Part shown: in pieces, positions 29,283 to 38,441 of the stretch
Numbering within the stretch: the stretch's first letter is position 1
How the letters are laid out: each line of letters begins with the position of its first letter
Assembly: GCA_031655335.1 (NCBI GenBank)
Contig: CP134226.1
Location: forward strand, 992,001 to 1,056,000
Reading direction: 5' to 3'
Source of the DNA: Thalassospiraceae bacterium LMO-SO8
GTDB lineage: Bacteria; Pseudomonadota; Alphaproteobacteria; Rhodospirillales; Casp-alpha2
Length of the DNA: 64,000 nucleotides
Translations under genes and position numbers: made by a program
The notes under the pieces: model-generated
Databases searched by the model: none
The model's input: only the letters and a program-made list of their open reading frames with translations
Told to the model about the DNA's origin: nothing

Positions 29283-29831
29283 ATGGGGTCCACCGTCACC
29301 ATAAAATCCACGTTTCTTGAAGCCGGAAGCAATCTTCCGTCCTTTCATCGTGCCGTGCTGGATTATTGGCAGAGCCTCCGCGGCGACAGGGCCGCCCCCC
29401 CGTTGTCCGAATTCGACCTGGCGAAGTTGGATCCGGAAACCGTCCGTTTCATGAATATTACCGACATCACCCCTGAACCGTTGGCATCCGTTTACAGGTT
29501 CTGGGGATCGGGCCTGACCGCGGCCTTCGGCGCGGATTATTTGGGCCGCTCGCCCATAGAGGTGCCGCCCAAGGCCATCGGCCTGAGCGCGCGCGGCGGC
29601 TGCGGCCGGCTGGCCTACGAGATGACCCCCCATTGCGAAGTCAAACAGTTCGAGACCCTTGCCGGATACCGGGGCCGCGCGGTGATCCTGCGCCTGCCCT
29701 GTTCCAACGACGGCGTTACGGTCGCCAACGGCATCGGCGTGTTCAAGTTCGAGCACGTCAACCCGGACGCCGACCTGAGCGCCTTCTTCGACGAAGTCTT
29801 CGGCCCGCTCGACGCCGTCTCGATCCCCTAA
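29283..29831 (+). CDS. PAS-fold protein (PAS_5 type)
   Basis: 182 residues, a single PAS-like domain without output domain. ITDITPEPLASVYRFWGSGL and GCGRLAYEMTPH match the layout of PAS_5 proteins, which are common stand-alone proteins in alphaproteobacteria. GAGAAGG precedes the start. The role is unknown. Convergent with the dioxygenase gene downstream. Confidence 0.65.
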   Translation: MGSTVTIKSTFLEAGSNLPSFHRAVLDYWQSLRGDRAAPPLSEFDLAKLDPETVRFMNITDITPEPLASVYRFWGSGLTAAFGADYLGRSPIEVPPKAIGLSARGGCGRLAYEMTPHCEVKQFETLAGYRGRAVILRLPCSNDGVTVANGIGVFKFEHVNPDADLSAFFDEVFGPLDAVSIP

Positions 29832-29858
29832 CCGCCCCCGCGCCAATCGGTCTTCGGA

Positions 29859-30731
29859 TCAGGCCGCCGTCGCCCGGCCCTTCAGGAACGGCCGGTCGCC
29901 GCCCGCCGTGGTACGGTGCATCCGCCGGGGCATGTTTTCGTCGTAATCGCGCACGGCGTAATGCATGGTCGCGCGGTTGTCCCACATCACCAGATCGCCT
30001 TCCTGCCAGCGGTGGCGGTAGATATTTTCCGGCCGCGTCGCATGGGCCATCAGGAAGTCCAGCAACGGCCGGCTTTCCTCCATGGTCATGTCCACGAAGT
30101 TCGTGGTGAAGAAGGTATTGACGTAGAGCGCGTCGCGCCCCGTTTCCGGATGGGTGCGCACCACCGGATGGCGGAACGAGGCTAGGTTCGCCGGAATCTG
30201 CGGTGAATCCGTGTCCGGTTCGGCCAGATTACGCCGCCGGATGGCGTCCGGCGAATGCATGGCGTCGAGCCCGCGCAGCATGTCCTGCATGGCCGGCGAC
30301 AAGGTTTCCAGCGCCCGGTACATGTTGCAGAACAGGGTATCGCCCCGGCCTTCGGGCACGATGCGCGCATGCAGCAGCGACAGCGCCGGCGGCTGTTCCG
30401 AGGCCGAGATGTCGGAATGCCAAAAATCGTTGCGGGCCCCCCGGCGGCCCGGCTTGGTTTCCAGCACGATGACCTCGGGGTTCTCGTTGTTGACGCCGGC
30501 GCGGGAACCGTAGGGATGGGGCTCCGCCGGCCCGAACCGCTGGGAAAACCGGCTTTGTTCCGCGGGCGTCAGGTCCTGGCCGGGAAACACCAGCACCAGA
30601 TACTCATTCAGAGCGTCGGAAACGGCGGCAAAAGTTGCGGCGTCGAGATCCTGTGACAGGTTGACGCCGGAAATCCGGGCGCCCATGGCGCCGGTCAGGG
30701 GTTGCACTTGGAACGGATAGTCGCGGCTCAT
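29859..30731 (-). CDS. TauD/TfdA-family Fe(II)/2-oxoglutarate dioxygenase
   Basis: 290 residues. The iron ligands are HxD in DFWHSDIS and the distal His in RATMHYAVRDY. The Arg of RRMHRTT binds 2-oxoglutarate. The N-terminus (PLTGAMGARISGVNL) is typical for the family. Members hydroxylate taurine, alkyl sulphates, 2,4-D or other acids; nothing here fixes the substrate. The start at 30731 is set by GGGAGG. The ankyrin-protein gene lies just upstream on the same strand. Confidence 0.9.
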   Translation of the reverse strand: MSRDYPFQVQPLTGAMGARISGVNLSQDLDAATFAAVSDALNEYLVLVFPGQDLTPAEQSRFSQRFGPAEPHPYGSRAGVNNENPEVIVLETKPGRRGARNDFWHSDISASEQPPALSLLHARIVPEGRGDTLFCNMYRALETLSPAMQDMLRGLDAMHSPDAIRRRNLAEPDTDSPQIPANLASFRHPVVRTHPETGRDALYVNTFFTTNFVDMTMEESRPLLDFLMAHATRPENIYRHRWQEGDLVMWDNRATMHYAVRDYDENMPRRMHRTTAGGDRPFLKGRATAA

Positions 30732-30767
30732 CTTGTGGCCTCCCATGCTTGAACCGATACGGCCCAT

Positions 30768-31265
30768 TTATTTGTTTTTATGGAAGGGCCGGTTAGTTTC
30801 CGCCCGGCGCAACATCCGGGCGACGGCATCATTCTTACCCCTCATCAGCGCGTAGTCCAGCGCCCTGCGTCCCCAGCGGTCCGTGACCAGGGGGTCCGCC
30901 CCGGCCAGAATCAGATATTCGGCAATCGCGGGATAATTGCCGTGGGCCGCCAGGATCAGGGGCGTGACCTTGTCCGCGTCCCGCCAGCCGACCCGCGCCC
31001 CGGCGCGGACCAGTACGGCCACCATGTCGAACCGCCCCAGCAGCACCGCGTGGTGAAGAGGTGCCCGCCAGTCCGTGCCGACCACGTTGGGGTCGGCCCC
31101 CGCCTGTAACAGTTGGGTCAGCCGGTCCACATCGCCCGCGGCGGCGGCGCGCACCAGATCGAGGGTCGTCACGGTCCCCGGCAGGTCCGCCGCCCGGGCC
31201 GATCGCGGCACATCCACCGCCCCTAAGGCGGCAACGAGACATGTGAGGATGATCGATCTGCGCAT
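30768..31265 (-). CDS. exported ankyrin-repeat protein
   Basis: 165 residues: a signal peptide (IILTCLVAALGAVDV...ARA) and about four ankyrin repeats (LLQAGADPNVVG, APLHHAVLLGRFD, TPLILAAHGNYPAIAEYLI, GRRALDYALMRGKND). It is a periplasmic protein-binding module. The partner is unknown. It lies 36 bases ahead of the dioxygenase start, probably the same transcript. Confidence 0.85.
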   Translation of the reverse strand: MRRSIILTCLVAALGAVDVPRSARAADLPGTVTTLDLVRAAAAGDVDRLTQLLQAGADPNVVGTDWRAPLHHAVLLGRFDMVAVLVRAGARVGWRDADKVTPLILAAHGNYPAIAEYLILAGADPLVTDRWGRRALDYALMRGKNDAVARMLRRAETNRPFHKNK

Positions 31266-31316
31266 GACGCCTCTTCTTCAATTGCGCGGGCCGAGGACCC
31301 CGGATAGGCTTCACCC

Positions 31317-31940
31317 ATGGTCACGCTCCACGATTTTCTGCCTTCGGGCAATGGCTACAAGTGCCGGCTGATGCTGCGCTTCCTCGGCCGTCCCTTCACC
31401 CTGGTCGAGTACGACATCACCAAGGGAGAAACCCGCACGCCCGATTTCCTGGGAAAATTCAACGCCAACGGCCGCATTCCGGTGCTGGAGATGGAAGACG
31501 GCCGCTGCCTGTCGGAATCGGGAGCGATCCTGAATTTCCTGGCCCAAGGCACGCCGTTCCTGCCCGACGATCCCTGGGACCGCGCCAAGGTTCTGCAATG
31601 GATGTTCTTCGAACAATACACGCTGGAACCCTCCATCGCCGTGCGCCGGTTCTGGCTGACCGAACAGGACACGCCGCTGACCGAGATACAACAGGCGCAA
31701 TTGCCGGCCAAGCTGGATCAGGGCCATGCGGCGCTGGGCGTCCTGGAACAAGGCCTCGCGAACGGCCCCTGGCTGGTCGGGGATCGCCCGACCATCGCCG
31801 ACATAGCACTCTACGGCTACACCCACGTGGCGCCCGAGGGCGGCTATGACCTGGACGCCTATCCCAACGTCACGGCCTGGATCGGCCGGTTCCGCGACCT
31901 TCCCGGATACGTGCCCATCACACAACGCGATTTCGCCTGA
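31317..31940 (+). CDS. glutathione S-transferase-like protein
   Basis: 207 residues. The thioredoxin-fold N-terminal domain has NGYKCRLML with a Cys in the active-site region, the cis-Pro loop GRIPVLE and the glutathione-binding SESGAIL. The helical C-terminal domain contains DRPTIADIALYGYTH. It probably conjugates or reduces small electrophiles with glutathione. Divergent from the ankyrin-protein gene. Confidence 0.88.
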   Translation: MVTLHDFLPSGNGYKCRLMLRFLGRPFTLVEYDITKGETRTPDFLGKFNANGRIPVLEMEDGRCLSESGAILNFLAQGTPFLPDDPWDRAKVLQWMFFEQYTLEPSIAVRRFWLTEQDTPLTEIQQAQLPAKLDQGHAALGVLEQGLANGPWLVGDRPTIADIALYGYTHVAPEGGYDLDAYPNVTAWIGRFRDLPGYVPITQRDFA

Positions 31941-32043
31941 CCGACCCCTGCGCCTTGCCGCGTATCTGATCCGTCTAATTTACGCTATACTGGGCGGAAA
32001 CCGCCCCGGCCAACGGCCGGGCGAGCAGACGGGAGACGCATCC

Positions 32044-32481
32044 ATGAACGTGAAACACATCCTCGAACGCAAGGGCAGCGCCGTCACCACCATCCCCACC
32101 GGCGCCACCATCGGCGAAGCCGCGCGCACCTTGGCGCAGGCGCGGATCGGCGCCATCGTCGTGTCCGACGACGGCAGCACCATCAAGGGCATCCTGTCGG
32201 AACGCGACATCGTGCGCATGATCGGCACGGACGGCCCCGGCGCCCTCGACCGTCCGGTGACCGAGGCCATGACCGCCAACGTCATCACCTGCAAACCGGA
32301 CGACCGCATCAACGTTCTGATGAGCATGATGACCCAGCGCCGCATCCGCCACCTGCCGGTGGCCGAAAACGGCAAGATGACGGGCCTGATTTCCATCGGC
32401 GACGTGGTCAAGGAACGCATGGACGAAATCGAATCCGACGCCGCCGCCATGCGCGACTACATCACCGGCATGACCGCCTGA
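32044..32481 (+). CDS. tandem CBS-domain protein
   Basis: 145 residues made almost wholly of two CBS motifs (about 10-60 and 75-130), with GILSERDIVRMIG and GLISIGDVVKERM closing each. Such proteins bind adenine nucleotides and usually regulate a partner. GGGAG precedes the start at 32044. The target is unknown. It sits between two glutathione-transferase genes on the same strand. Confidence 0.88.
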   Translation: MNVKHILERKGSAVTTIPTGATIGEAARTLAQARIGAIVVSDDGSTIKGILSERDIVRMIGTDGPGALDRPVTEAMTANVITCKPDDRINVLMSMMTQRRIRHLPVAENGKMTGLISIGDVVKERMDEIESDAAAMRDYITGMTA

Positions 32482-32515
32482 CGACCCTTCCAACCATAAG
32501 GACCAGCAGAACACC

Positions 32516-33298
32516 ATGACCACCACGACCACGCCAGGGCAGGACCTGGTGCTTTATCATGCCTGGGCATCCTCCGCATCGCGCAAGGTGCGCATGTGCC
32601 TTCACGAAAAGGGCCTGACGTTCGAAGCCAAGATCGTCGACCTCAACAAGTTCGAACACCATGCCGACTGGTACAAGAAGTTGAACCCGTCGGGCATCGT
32701 GCCGGCGCTGATGGTCGACGGCCGCCCGCTGGTCGAAAGCAACTTCATCAACGAATACCTGGACGAGGCCTATCCCACGCCGCCGCTGCGGCCGACGGAC
32801 CCGATGCTGCTGCACGACATGCGGCTGTGGGGAAAGTACATCGACGACACCTGCCTGCCGGCGATCCAGAAACACAACTGGATGCACCATTTCCACCCCA
32901 TGGCCCGCGAATGGTCCGACGAAGAGCTGGAAAAACGCCTGGCCGCCATCCCGACCGCCAACCGCAAGCATGTGTGGTACCGCATGGCCCGCGATCCCTA
33001 CACGGCGGAGGAACTGGAGGCGGCGCTGAACATCCTGCGCGACATGATGGATCGCATCGAGGCGCGGATCAAAGCCACCGGCTTCGTCACCGGCGACGCC
33101 TATTCCCTGGCCGATATCGCCGCCGCGCCCTACGTCATCCGCACGGAGGAACTGGCGCCGGAAGAGGTGTCGGCGGAAAAGCGGCCCCATGCCGCCAAGT
33201 GGTGGGCGGCGGTCAAGGCCCGCCCCGCCTACAAGGCCGCGCATATGGAGCCGTTCAACGACCAGTGCTGGTCTGGATGGATGCCGCCGGCGGCGTAG
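32516..33298 (+). CDS. glutathione S-transferase-like protein, long type
   Basis: 260 residues. The N-terminal thioredoxin fold has SSASRKVRMCLHEKGL (Ser in the active-site position), NPSGIVPALMVDG and VESNFINEYLDE. The helical domain is longer than usual and includes SLADIAAAPYVIR. The length and Trp/His-rich helix (KHNWMHHFHPM) recall beta-etherase-like or dehalogenase-like GSTs of lignin degraders. The substrate is not determined. Confidence 0.85.
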   Translation: MTTTTTPGQDLVLYHAWASSASRKVRMCLHEKGLTFEAKIVDLNKFEHHADWYKKLNPSGIVPALMVDGRPLVESNFINEYLDEAYPTPPLRPTDPMLLHDMRLWGKYIDDTCLPAIQKHNWMHHFHPMAREWSDEELEKRLAAIPTANRKHVWYRMARDPYTAEELEAALNILRDMMDRIEARIKATGFVTGDAYSLADIAAAPYVIRTEELAPEEVSAEKRPHAAKWWAAVKARPAYKAAHMEPFNDQCWSGWMPPAA

Positions 33299-33445
33299 CC
33301 CCGGTGGGTCAAAAACACGTCATGATGACGGCGAAGGCCAACAATATGCCGACGAAAACCGCGGAGACATGCAGGGTGCTTTCATTGCGTCGCGGTGATT
33401 GCTGACATCACCGTCGGTTTTCTGAAGCGTCGCATTTCCCACCTC

Positions 33446-33892
33446 TTAGCCTTCCCCAATATCCTCATCCCAATCTGTTGGGCGCTCGCGCTTCAGCCGC
33501 GCCATGAGCTCAATACAGGATTGGTGGCCAAGAATTTCGACCTCGACGCCATGATCGCGGAGGAATTTCTCGTTGCCGCCGAAATTGATGTTCTCCCCGA
33601 TAACGACGCGGGGAATCTTGAACTGCACGATGGTTCCGGAACACATCATGCAGGGCGATAGGGTCGTATAGAGCGTGGTGTCCCGGTAGCTTTTCTGCCG
33701 CCCGGCATTTTGAATGCAATCCATTTCGCCGTGAAGGATCGCGCTGTCCTTCTGAATCCGCTGGTTGTGGCCCCTGCCGATGACCGCACCGTCCCTGACC
33801 AGGACCGAGCCGATCGGCAGACCGCCCTCATCGAAGCTTTTTTCGGCGAGGCGATAGGCCTCGTCCATGAACTTGATGTCATCCGCGGCCAT
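33446..33892 (-). CDS. cytosine deaminase-like zinc hydrolase (fungal Fcy1 type)
   Basis: 148 residues. The zinc and catalytic site is HGEMD plus TLSPCMMCSG. GENINFGG, a GVEV strand, and the C-terminal end RPTDWDEDIGE match the small yeast-type cytosine deaminase rather than the large bacterial CodA or tRNA adenosine deaminase. It is expected to deaminate cytosine or a related base or nucleoside. The gene stands alone between convergent or spaced neighbours; no permease adjoins it. Confidence 0.8.
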   Translation of the reverse strand: MAADDIKFMDEAYRLAEKSFDEGGLPIGSVLVRDGAVIGRGHNQRIQKDSAILHGEMDCIQNAGRQKSYRDTTLYTTLSPCMMCSGTIVQFKIPRVVIGENINFGGNEKFLRDHGVEVEILGHQSCIELMARLKRERPTDWDEDIGEG

Positions 33893-33948
33893 CGCCCATC
33901 ACTCTCCGTTTTTCAGACGTCGGCACCCGTGCACCCCCGGCGGCACGA

Positions 33949-35433
33949 TCAGCCGCTTCGGGCCTTGTCGATGCGGCGGGTGAATTCCTGAATCACGCGC
34001 TCGTAAAGGGCGCCCTTCAGAACCTTGTCCTCGACCCCGCCGTCGATGTTGGGGTTGTCGTTGACCTCGATCACGAACACGCCGGCCTCTGTTTCCTTCA
34101 GGTCCACGCCGTAGAGCCCGTCGCCGATCAGGGCGGCGGCGCGGCGCGCGGTCTCGACCACCACGGGCGGGGCCGCGTCGATCGGCATGGTTTCCCAGGC
34201 GCCGGAGACCGATTTTTCGCTGTCGACATGACGGTAGATCTGCCAGTGGGAGCGCGACATGAAGTACTGGCAGGCAAACAGGGGCTCCCCCCCGATCAGG
34301 CCGATCCGCCAGTCGTAGGGCGTGTACATGTATTCCTGGGCCAGGATCACGCGGGAGCGTTCGAACAGGCCCTCCGCATGGCGCAGGAAATCCTCCCGGT
34401 TCTCGGCCTTTTCGACCCCGCGGGAAAAGGCGCCGTCGGGAATTTTCAGAACCACGGGATAGCCCATCATGGCTTCGATTTCGGCCAGACGCTTGTCGTT
34501 GAAGGTCGACCGGTTGAGCAGTTCCGTGCGCGGCGTCGGCACGTTGGCCGCCTTCAATGCTTCCGACAGGTAGACCTTGTTGGTGCAGCGCAGGATCGAG
34601 CGCGGATCGTCGATCACCGGAATGCCTTCGACCTCGGCCTTGCGGGAAAAGCGGAAGGTATGGTGGTTCAGGGCCGTCGTCTCGCGGATGAACAAGGCGT
34701 CGAATTCGGGGATGCGCTGGATGTCCTTGGCGGTGATGAATTCGACCTCGACCCGCTGATCCGCCCCGGCCTTGGCCAGGCGTTTCAGCGCCACCTCGTC
34801 CGACGGCGCCAACCGTTCGTTGGGATCGACCAGAACCGCCAGTTCGTAAAGCGCCGACGGGCGGCTCTTGCGTTGCGACGCGGGCACCCGGACATAGGTA
34901 CGCAGCGCATCCTCGAACACGGCGGCCAGGTCGTCGTTGATCTTGTTGATGCCGAGCGGATGGATCGCCTGAATCCGCCAGCGCTTGTCGCGCACGATCT
35001 GGATTTCCAGGATCGGATAGCGGAAGGCATCGAAGACTTCGGCGGCAAGCCGGCGGAACCGCGCATCGTCGGGCCGCCCGAAAAACACATGCAGTGCGAA
35101 CCCGGTCGTGGGCGGGCTGGCCAGCCGCTTCATCGTCGCCTGCAGGATGCGTTCCAGATCGGGGACCGCATAGGCGTAGGACCCCCGCTTGTCCAAATCG
35201 ATGATGTCGACCACCGTCGGCATGGGCAGGTCGCCGCGGGATTCCGACAGCAGCGAGCAGTAATACCCCGCCGACAGATACTTGTAGCGGCGGCACAGGT
35301 TGATGACGCGGAGCGGCCGTTTGTTCGGCGTGCGCTTTTCGGCGATGAAGGCGTCGACCGTCTGGATGTTCAGGCCCTCCTGATTCCAGCGCCAATCGGA
35401 AAGGCGGTCGACGACAATGACGCTGCGGGCCAT
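33949..35433 (-). CDS. RLAN-domain / RimK-like ATP-grasp ligase
   Basis: 494 residues. The first ~130 residues match the RLAN domain (RimK-like ATP-grasp N-terminal; NLCRRYKYLSAGYYCSLLSE). The C-terminal half is an ATP-grasp fold: NKVYLSEALKAANVPTPRT, YPVVLKIPDGAFSRGV and the metal-binding end VFVIEVNDNPNIDGG. Such enzymes join a carboxylate to an amine through an acyl phosphate, often adding amino acids to a peptide or protein end. The start overlaps the stop of the upstream GNAT/C39 gene by one base (TGATG), so the two are coupled and probably act on the same substrate, which is unknown. Confidence 0.85.
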   Translation of the reverse strand: MARSVIVVDRLSDWRWNQEGLNIQTVDAFIAEKRTPNKRPLRVINLCRRYKYLSAGYYCSLLSESRGDLPMPTVVDIIDLDKRGSYAYAVPDLERILQATMKRLASPPTTGFALHVFFGRPDDARFRRLAAEVFDAFRYPILEIQIVRDKRWRIQAIHPLGINKINDDLAAVFEDALRTYVRVPASQRKSRPSALYELAVLVDPNERLAPSDEVALKRLAKAGADQRVEVEFITAKDIQRIPEFDALFIRETTALNHHTFRFSRKAEVEGIPVIDDPRSILRCTNKVYLSEALKAANVPTPRTELLNRSTFNDKRLAEIEAMMGYPVVLKIPDGAFSRGVEKAENREDFLRHAEGLFERSRVILAQEYMYTPYDWRIGLIGGEPLFACQYFMSRSHWQIYRHVDSEKSVSGAWETMPIDAAPPVVVETARRAAALIGDGLYGVDLKETEAGVFVIEVNDNPNIDGGVEDKVLKGALYERVIQEFTRRIDKARSG

Positions 35434-36566
35434 CAGGCGCTCCTCTTTTTCGGGCCGATGACAACCACCGCATATTGCTTTGACCCGCCGTAGCGCATCA
35501 TGCGGTCGAACTCCTCGAGACGGATGGGAATACCGAAACAGACCGTTTCGGTCTCTCCCTCGTCGGTATCGACATAGGGTTCGTGGACATAGACGAAACG
35601 GTCGTCGAAGCCGGTGATGGCCATCCAGTGCGGCGCCTTGTAGCCCGTCAGGCGATAGGCGCTGATCAGAACGATGGGGACATGACCCTTTTCGAACCGG
35701 CGGCGCAGGTCCGCGAGCGCGGGCGGCGCATGCTTGACGCGCACGCCGGTCCTGCCGATTTCCTCGATGAAATCGGCCTGGACCAGACGGATGACTTCCT
35801 TCTTCTCCTCGTTACGCACGCCATTGGCGAACATCGCCCCGTCCTCGCTGACGAACATCTCGACGGTGAACCCCCGCTTCCAGGCGGACAGCGCCAGGCC
35901 GTAGGGTCCGCAGCCGCCGTGGCCCGACGTCATGAAGATGGTGGTCGACTCGCGCCACAGGCGCAGTTCGAACGTCCGGTCGAGCACCAGATCCGGCTCC
36001 TGGGCCTTCATGGCCATCATCAGGCAGGCCGGGCCACAGGTGAATTCCAGGGTCTGGGCATAATAGGGAACAAGCGCGTCGTCGGCCGAAAGATGCGGCG
36101 CCAGCGCCTTTTCCATGCGCACCGCGTCGACGTGATCCTCGTAATAGTCCGGATAGGTCGAAAAGGCGCGGTAGCCGGCCTTTTCGTAAAACGCGAGGGC
36201 GCGCGCGTTGTCCCGCCGCACTTCCAGCCGCATCATCACGAAGCCCTTTTCCAGGGCGATTTTTTCCGACTGGGCCAACAACACGCGGGCGATGCCGCCG
36301 CGCTGGTGGGTGGGCAGGACGGCAAACGAATAGAGGCGCGTCATCGACGTGTTGCGGTGGAACAGCACAAGACTGTAACCGGCAATGGCGCCGTCCACCT
36401 CGTCGACGATGAGGGACGCGTTACCGCGCGTCAGCAGGTAACGGAAGTTGCGCGGCGACAGCCTGTCGGTGTCGAAGCACTGCTGCTCCAGGTCCGCGAG
36501 GACCGGAACATCTTCCAAGGTGGCGTTGCGGATCACGGTGGAACCTGCGCGACTTTCAAGGGACAT
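35433..36566 (-). CDS. GNAT acetyltransferase fused to C39-like cysteine peptidase
   Basis: 377 residues. Residues 10-155 are a GNAT domain (RLYSFAVLPTHQRGGIARVL with the acetyl-CoA loop, then ALAFYEKAGYRAF). Residues 160-377 are a peptidase C39-like domain with a plausible triad: Cys177 in FTCGPACLMMA, His313 in APHWMAITGFD and an acidic residue near 329-333 (VHEPYVD). The fusion couples an acylating and a peptide-cleaving activity and is followed directly by the ATP-grasp ligase gene. No transporter or small substrate gene is visible beside it. The joint function is not established. Confidence 0.85.
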   Translation of the reverse strand: MSLESRAGSTVIRNATLEDVPVLADLEQQCFDTDRLSPRNFRYLLTRGNASLIVDEVDGAIAGYSLVLFHRNTSMTRLYSFAVLPTHQRGGIARVLLAQSEKIALEKGFVMMRLEVRRDNARALAFYEKAGYRAFSTYPDYYEDHVDAVRMEKALAPHLSADDALVPYYAQTLEFTCGPACLMMAMKAQEPDLVLDRTFELRLWRESTTIFMTSGHGGCGPYGLALSAWKRGFTVEMFVSEDGAMFANGVRNEEKKEVIRLVQADFIEEIGRTGVRVKHAPPALADLRRRFEKGHVPIVLISAYRLTGYKAPHWMAITGFDDRFVYVHEPYVDTDEGETETVCFGIPIRLEEFDRMMRYGGSKQYAVVVIGPKKRSA

Positions 36567-36725
36567 ACAAATCAGCGGAGGGCCGGGCCCGGGCCGGCGA
36601 CATTCCGCGCACGGTATTACGCCCGAACAGGTACCTCAAAAGTCGGCTCTTGGCTATAAGCCGTCGTCGATTCCCGCCATGCGGTGCGCGCGCGGCAGCC
36701 CCCTCGAAACCAGGGGGCGCGGGGG

Positions 36726-37124
36726 CTATTCCTCGGGCTTCAGGGCCAGGGATGCCGAGTTGATGCAATAGCGCAGACCCGTCGGCTCCGGCCCGTCCGG
36801 GAACACGTGGCCCAGATGGGCGTCGCATTTGGAACACACGACCTCGACCCGGCGCATGAAGAAGCTGACGTCCTCGTGCTCGGCCACGGCGTCCTTGCTG
36901 ACCGGCTGATAATAGCTGGGCCAGCCGGTGCCGCTGTCGAACTTGGTGTCGGATGAAAACAGCGGCTCGCCGCAACAGACGCAGACATAGGTGCCCGGCG
37001 CCTTCTCGTCATGGTACTTGCCGGTGAACGCGCGCTCGGTGCCCTTCAGGCGGGTCACCTTATACTGCTCGTCGGTCAGTTGCTGGCGCCATTCGGCGTC
37101 GGATTTCTCGATCTTGCCGGTCAT
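36726..37124 (-). CDS. msrB: peptide-methionine (R)-S-oxide reductase
   Basis: 132 residues. Zinc-binding pairs are CVCC and CSKC, and the fold motifs are [13 protein letters not shown] and [10 protein letters not shown]. The catalytic Cys is in RYCINSASL. It reduces methionine-R-sulfoxide in proteins with thioredoxin. The start at 37124 gives the usual N-terminus [13 protein letters not shown]; an in-frame ATG at 37160 is less likely. Single gene. Confidence 0.95.
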   Translation of the reverse strand: MTGKIEKSDAEWRQQLTDEQYKVTRLKGTERAFTGKYHDEKAPGTYVCVCCGEPLFSSDTKFDSGTGWPSYYQPVSKDAVAEHEDVSFFMRRVEVVCSKCDAHLGHVFPDGPEPTGLRYCINSASLALKPEE

Positions 37125-37221
37125 CTTACGTTTCCACCAATTAAGGTCCTGACCGATCATATAGGACGGCCACGCCCCCTGACGAGGCCCCTCGCGGGAA
37201 GTTTACCGGAAGGTGGCTACC

Positions 37222-38424
37222 CTACTTTTCCGCCAGCTTCTGATAACCGTCGCGGGTCTGCGGCAGTTTGCGGCCCAAAATCTGGGTCGCCACCATGTTG
37301 CGCAGGACCTGTGCGGTGCCGCCGCCGATGGTGAACATGCGGGCGTCGCGGTACATGCGTTCCATGGGCAGGTTGCGGGAATAGCCCATGGCACCGAACA
37401 CCTGAAGCGCCTCCGACGTCACCTTGATGGCCATTTCCGAGGTGAAGATCTTGGCCTGGGCGGCCAGGGTCATGTCGGGGAAACCGCTTTGGTCCGTCTC
37501 GGCGCTGGCGGCGGCGCGGTAGATCAGCGTCTGCGCCGCCGTGATCTGGGTCGACATGTCGACCAGCATCCATTGCAGGCCCTGAAATTCGGCGATGGGG
37601 CGGCCGAACTGTTCGCGTTCCTGGGCGTAAGCCAAGGCCTTTTCGTAGGCCCCCTGGGCGATGCCCAAGGCCACCGTGCCGGCGCCCACGCGCTGCGAGT
37701 TGTAGGCCGTCATCAGGCCCGCGAAGCCGCGGCGGATGCCCTGGGGCGGGATCACGGCCATGGATTCAGGAACTTCCAGGTCCTTGAAATGAACCTGGCA
37801 TTCCGGGATGCCGCGCAGCCCCATGGCCGGTTCCCGCGTGCCGATGATCAGGCCCGGATGCTCGTTGCGGATCGCGAGGAAGCCGCCGATGCCCTGTTCC
37901 TCGCCGTTTTCGAACACGCGGGCGAAGATCAGGTGAACCTTGGACACGCCGCCGCCGGTGATCCAGTGCTTGGTGCCGTTGATGATGTATTTGTCGCCGA
38001 CCTTGTCGGCGCGGGTCGTCATGTCGGTGGCGGCGCTGCCGGCATTGGGTTCGGTGATGCAGATGGCGGGTTTGTCGCCGGCCAGCACATGTTCAGCGCA
38101 AAGCTTCTTCTGTTCCTCGGAGCCGTAGCGCATGACGGCGGAAATGGCGCCCATGTTGGCCTCGACCACGATGCGGCCGGTAACGCCGCACTGCTTGGCC
38201 ATTTCCTCGACCACCAGAACGGCGTCCAGGAACGACCGGCCCTGCCCGCCGTAGGCTTCGGGGATCGTCATGCCCATGAAGCCGGCGTCCTTCAGCAGCG
38301 CAACGTTGTCCCAGGGATATTCCTCGGTACGGTCGACCTCGGCGGCGCGGTCGGCCACCGCGCCCTCGGCGAGGGCACGGGCCTTGGCGCGCAAGTCTTT
38401 CTGGTCGTCGGTCAGGTCGAACAT
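37222..38424 (-). CDS. acyl-CoA dehydrogenase
   Basis: 400 residues, FAD enzyme of the acyl-CoA dehydrogenase family. ICITEPNAGSAATDM binds FAD and substrate, and GGGTAQVLRNMVATQILGRKL closes the active site. The usual catalytic Glu region reads QVFGAMGYSRNLPMERMYRDAR. AGAGGGAT precedes the start. It lies 17 bases behind a CaiB-type CoA-transferase gene, so the pair probably activates a carboxylic acid as a CoA ester and oxidises it. The substrate is unknown. Confidence 0.92.
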   Translation of the reverse strand: MFDLTDDQKDLRAKARALAEGAVADRAAEVDRTEEYPWDNVALLKDAGFMGMTIPEAYGGQGRSFLDAVLVVEEMAKQCGVTGRIVVEANMGAISAVMRYGSEEQKKLCAEHVLAGDKPAICITEPNAGSAATDMTTRADKVGDKYIINGTKHWITGGGVSKVHLIFARVFENGEEQGIGGFLAIRNEHPGLIIGTREPAMGLRGIPECQVHFKDLEVPESMAVIPPQGIRRGFAGLMTAYNSQRVGAGTVALGIAQGAYEKALAYAQEREQFGRPIAEFQGLQWMLVDMSTQITAAQTLIYRAAASAETDQSGFPDMTLAAQAKIFTSEMAIKVTSEALQVFGAMGYSRNLPMERMYRDARMFTIGGGTAQVLRNMVATQILGRKLPQTRDGYQKLAEK

Positions 38425-38441
38425 GGCGGAATCCCTCTTTG

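Noticed and set aside
33309-33400. Minus-strand stretch encoding a hydrophobic tail (HVSAVFVGILLAFAVIMTCF)
   Set aside because: The protein-like frame has no start codon upstream; it would need a missing base near 33400, so it is left unannotated although a small membrane protein is possible.
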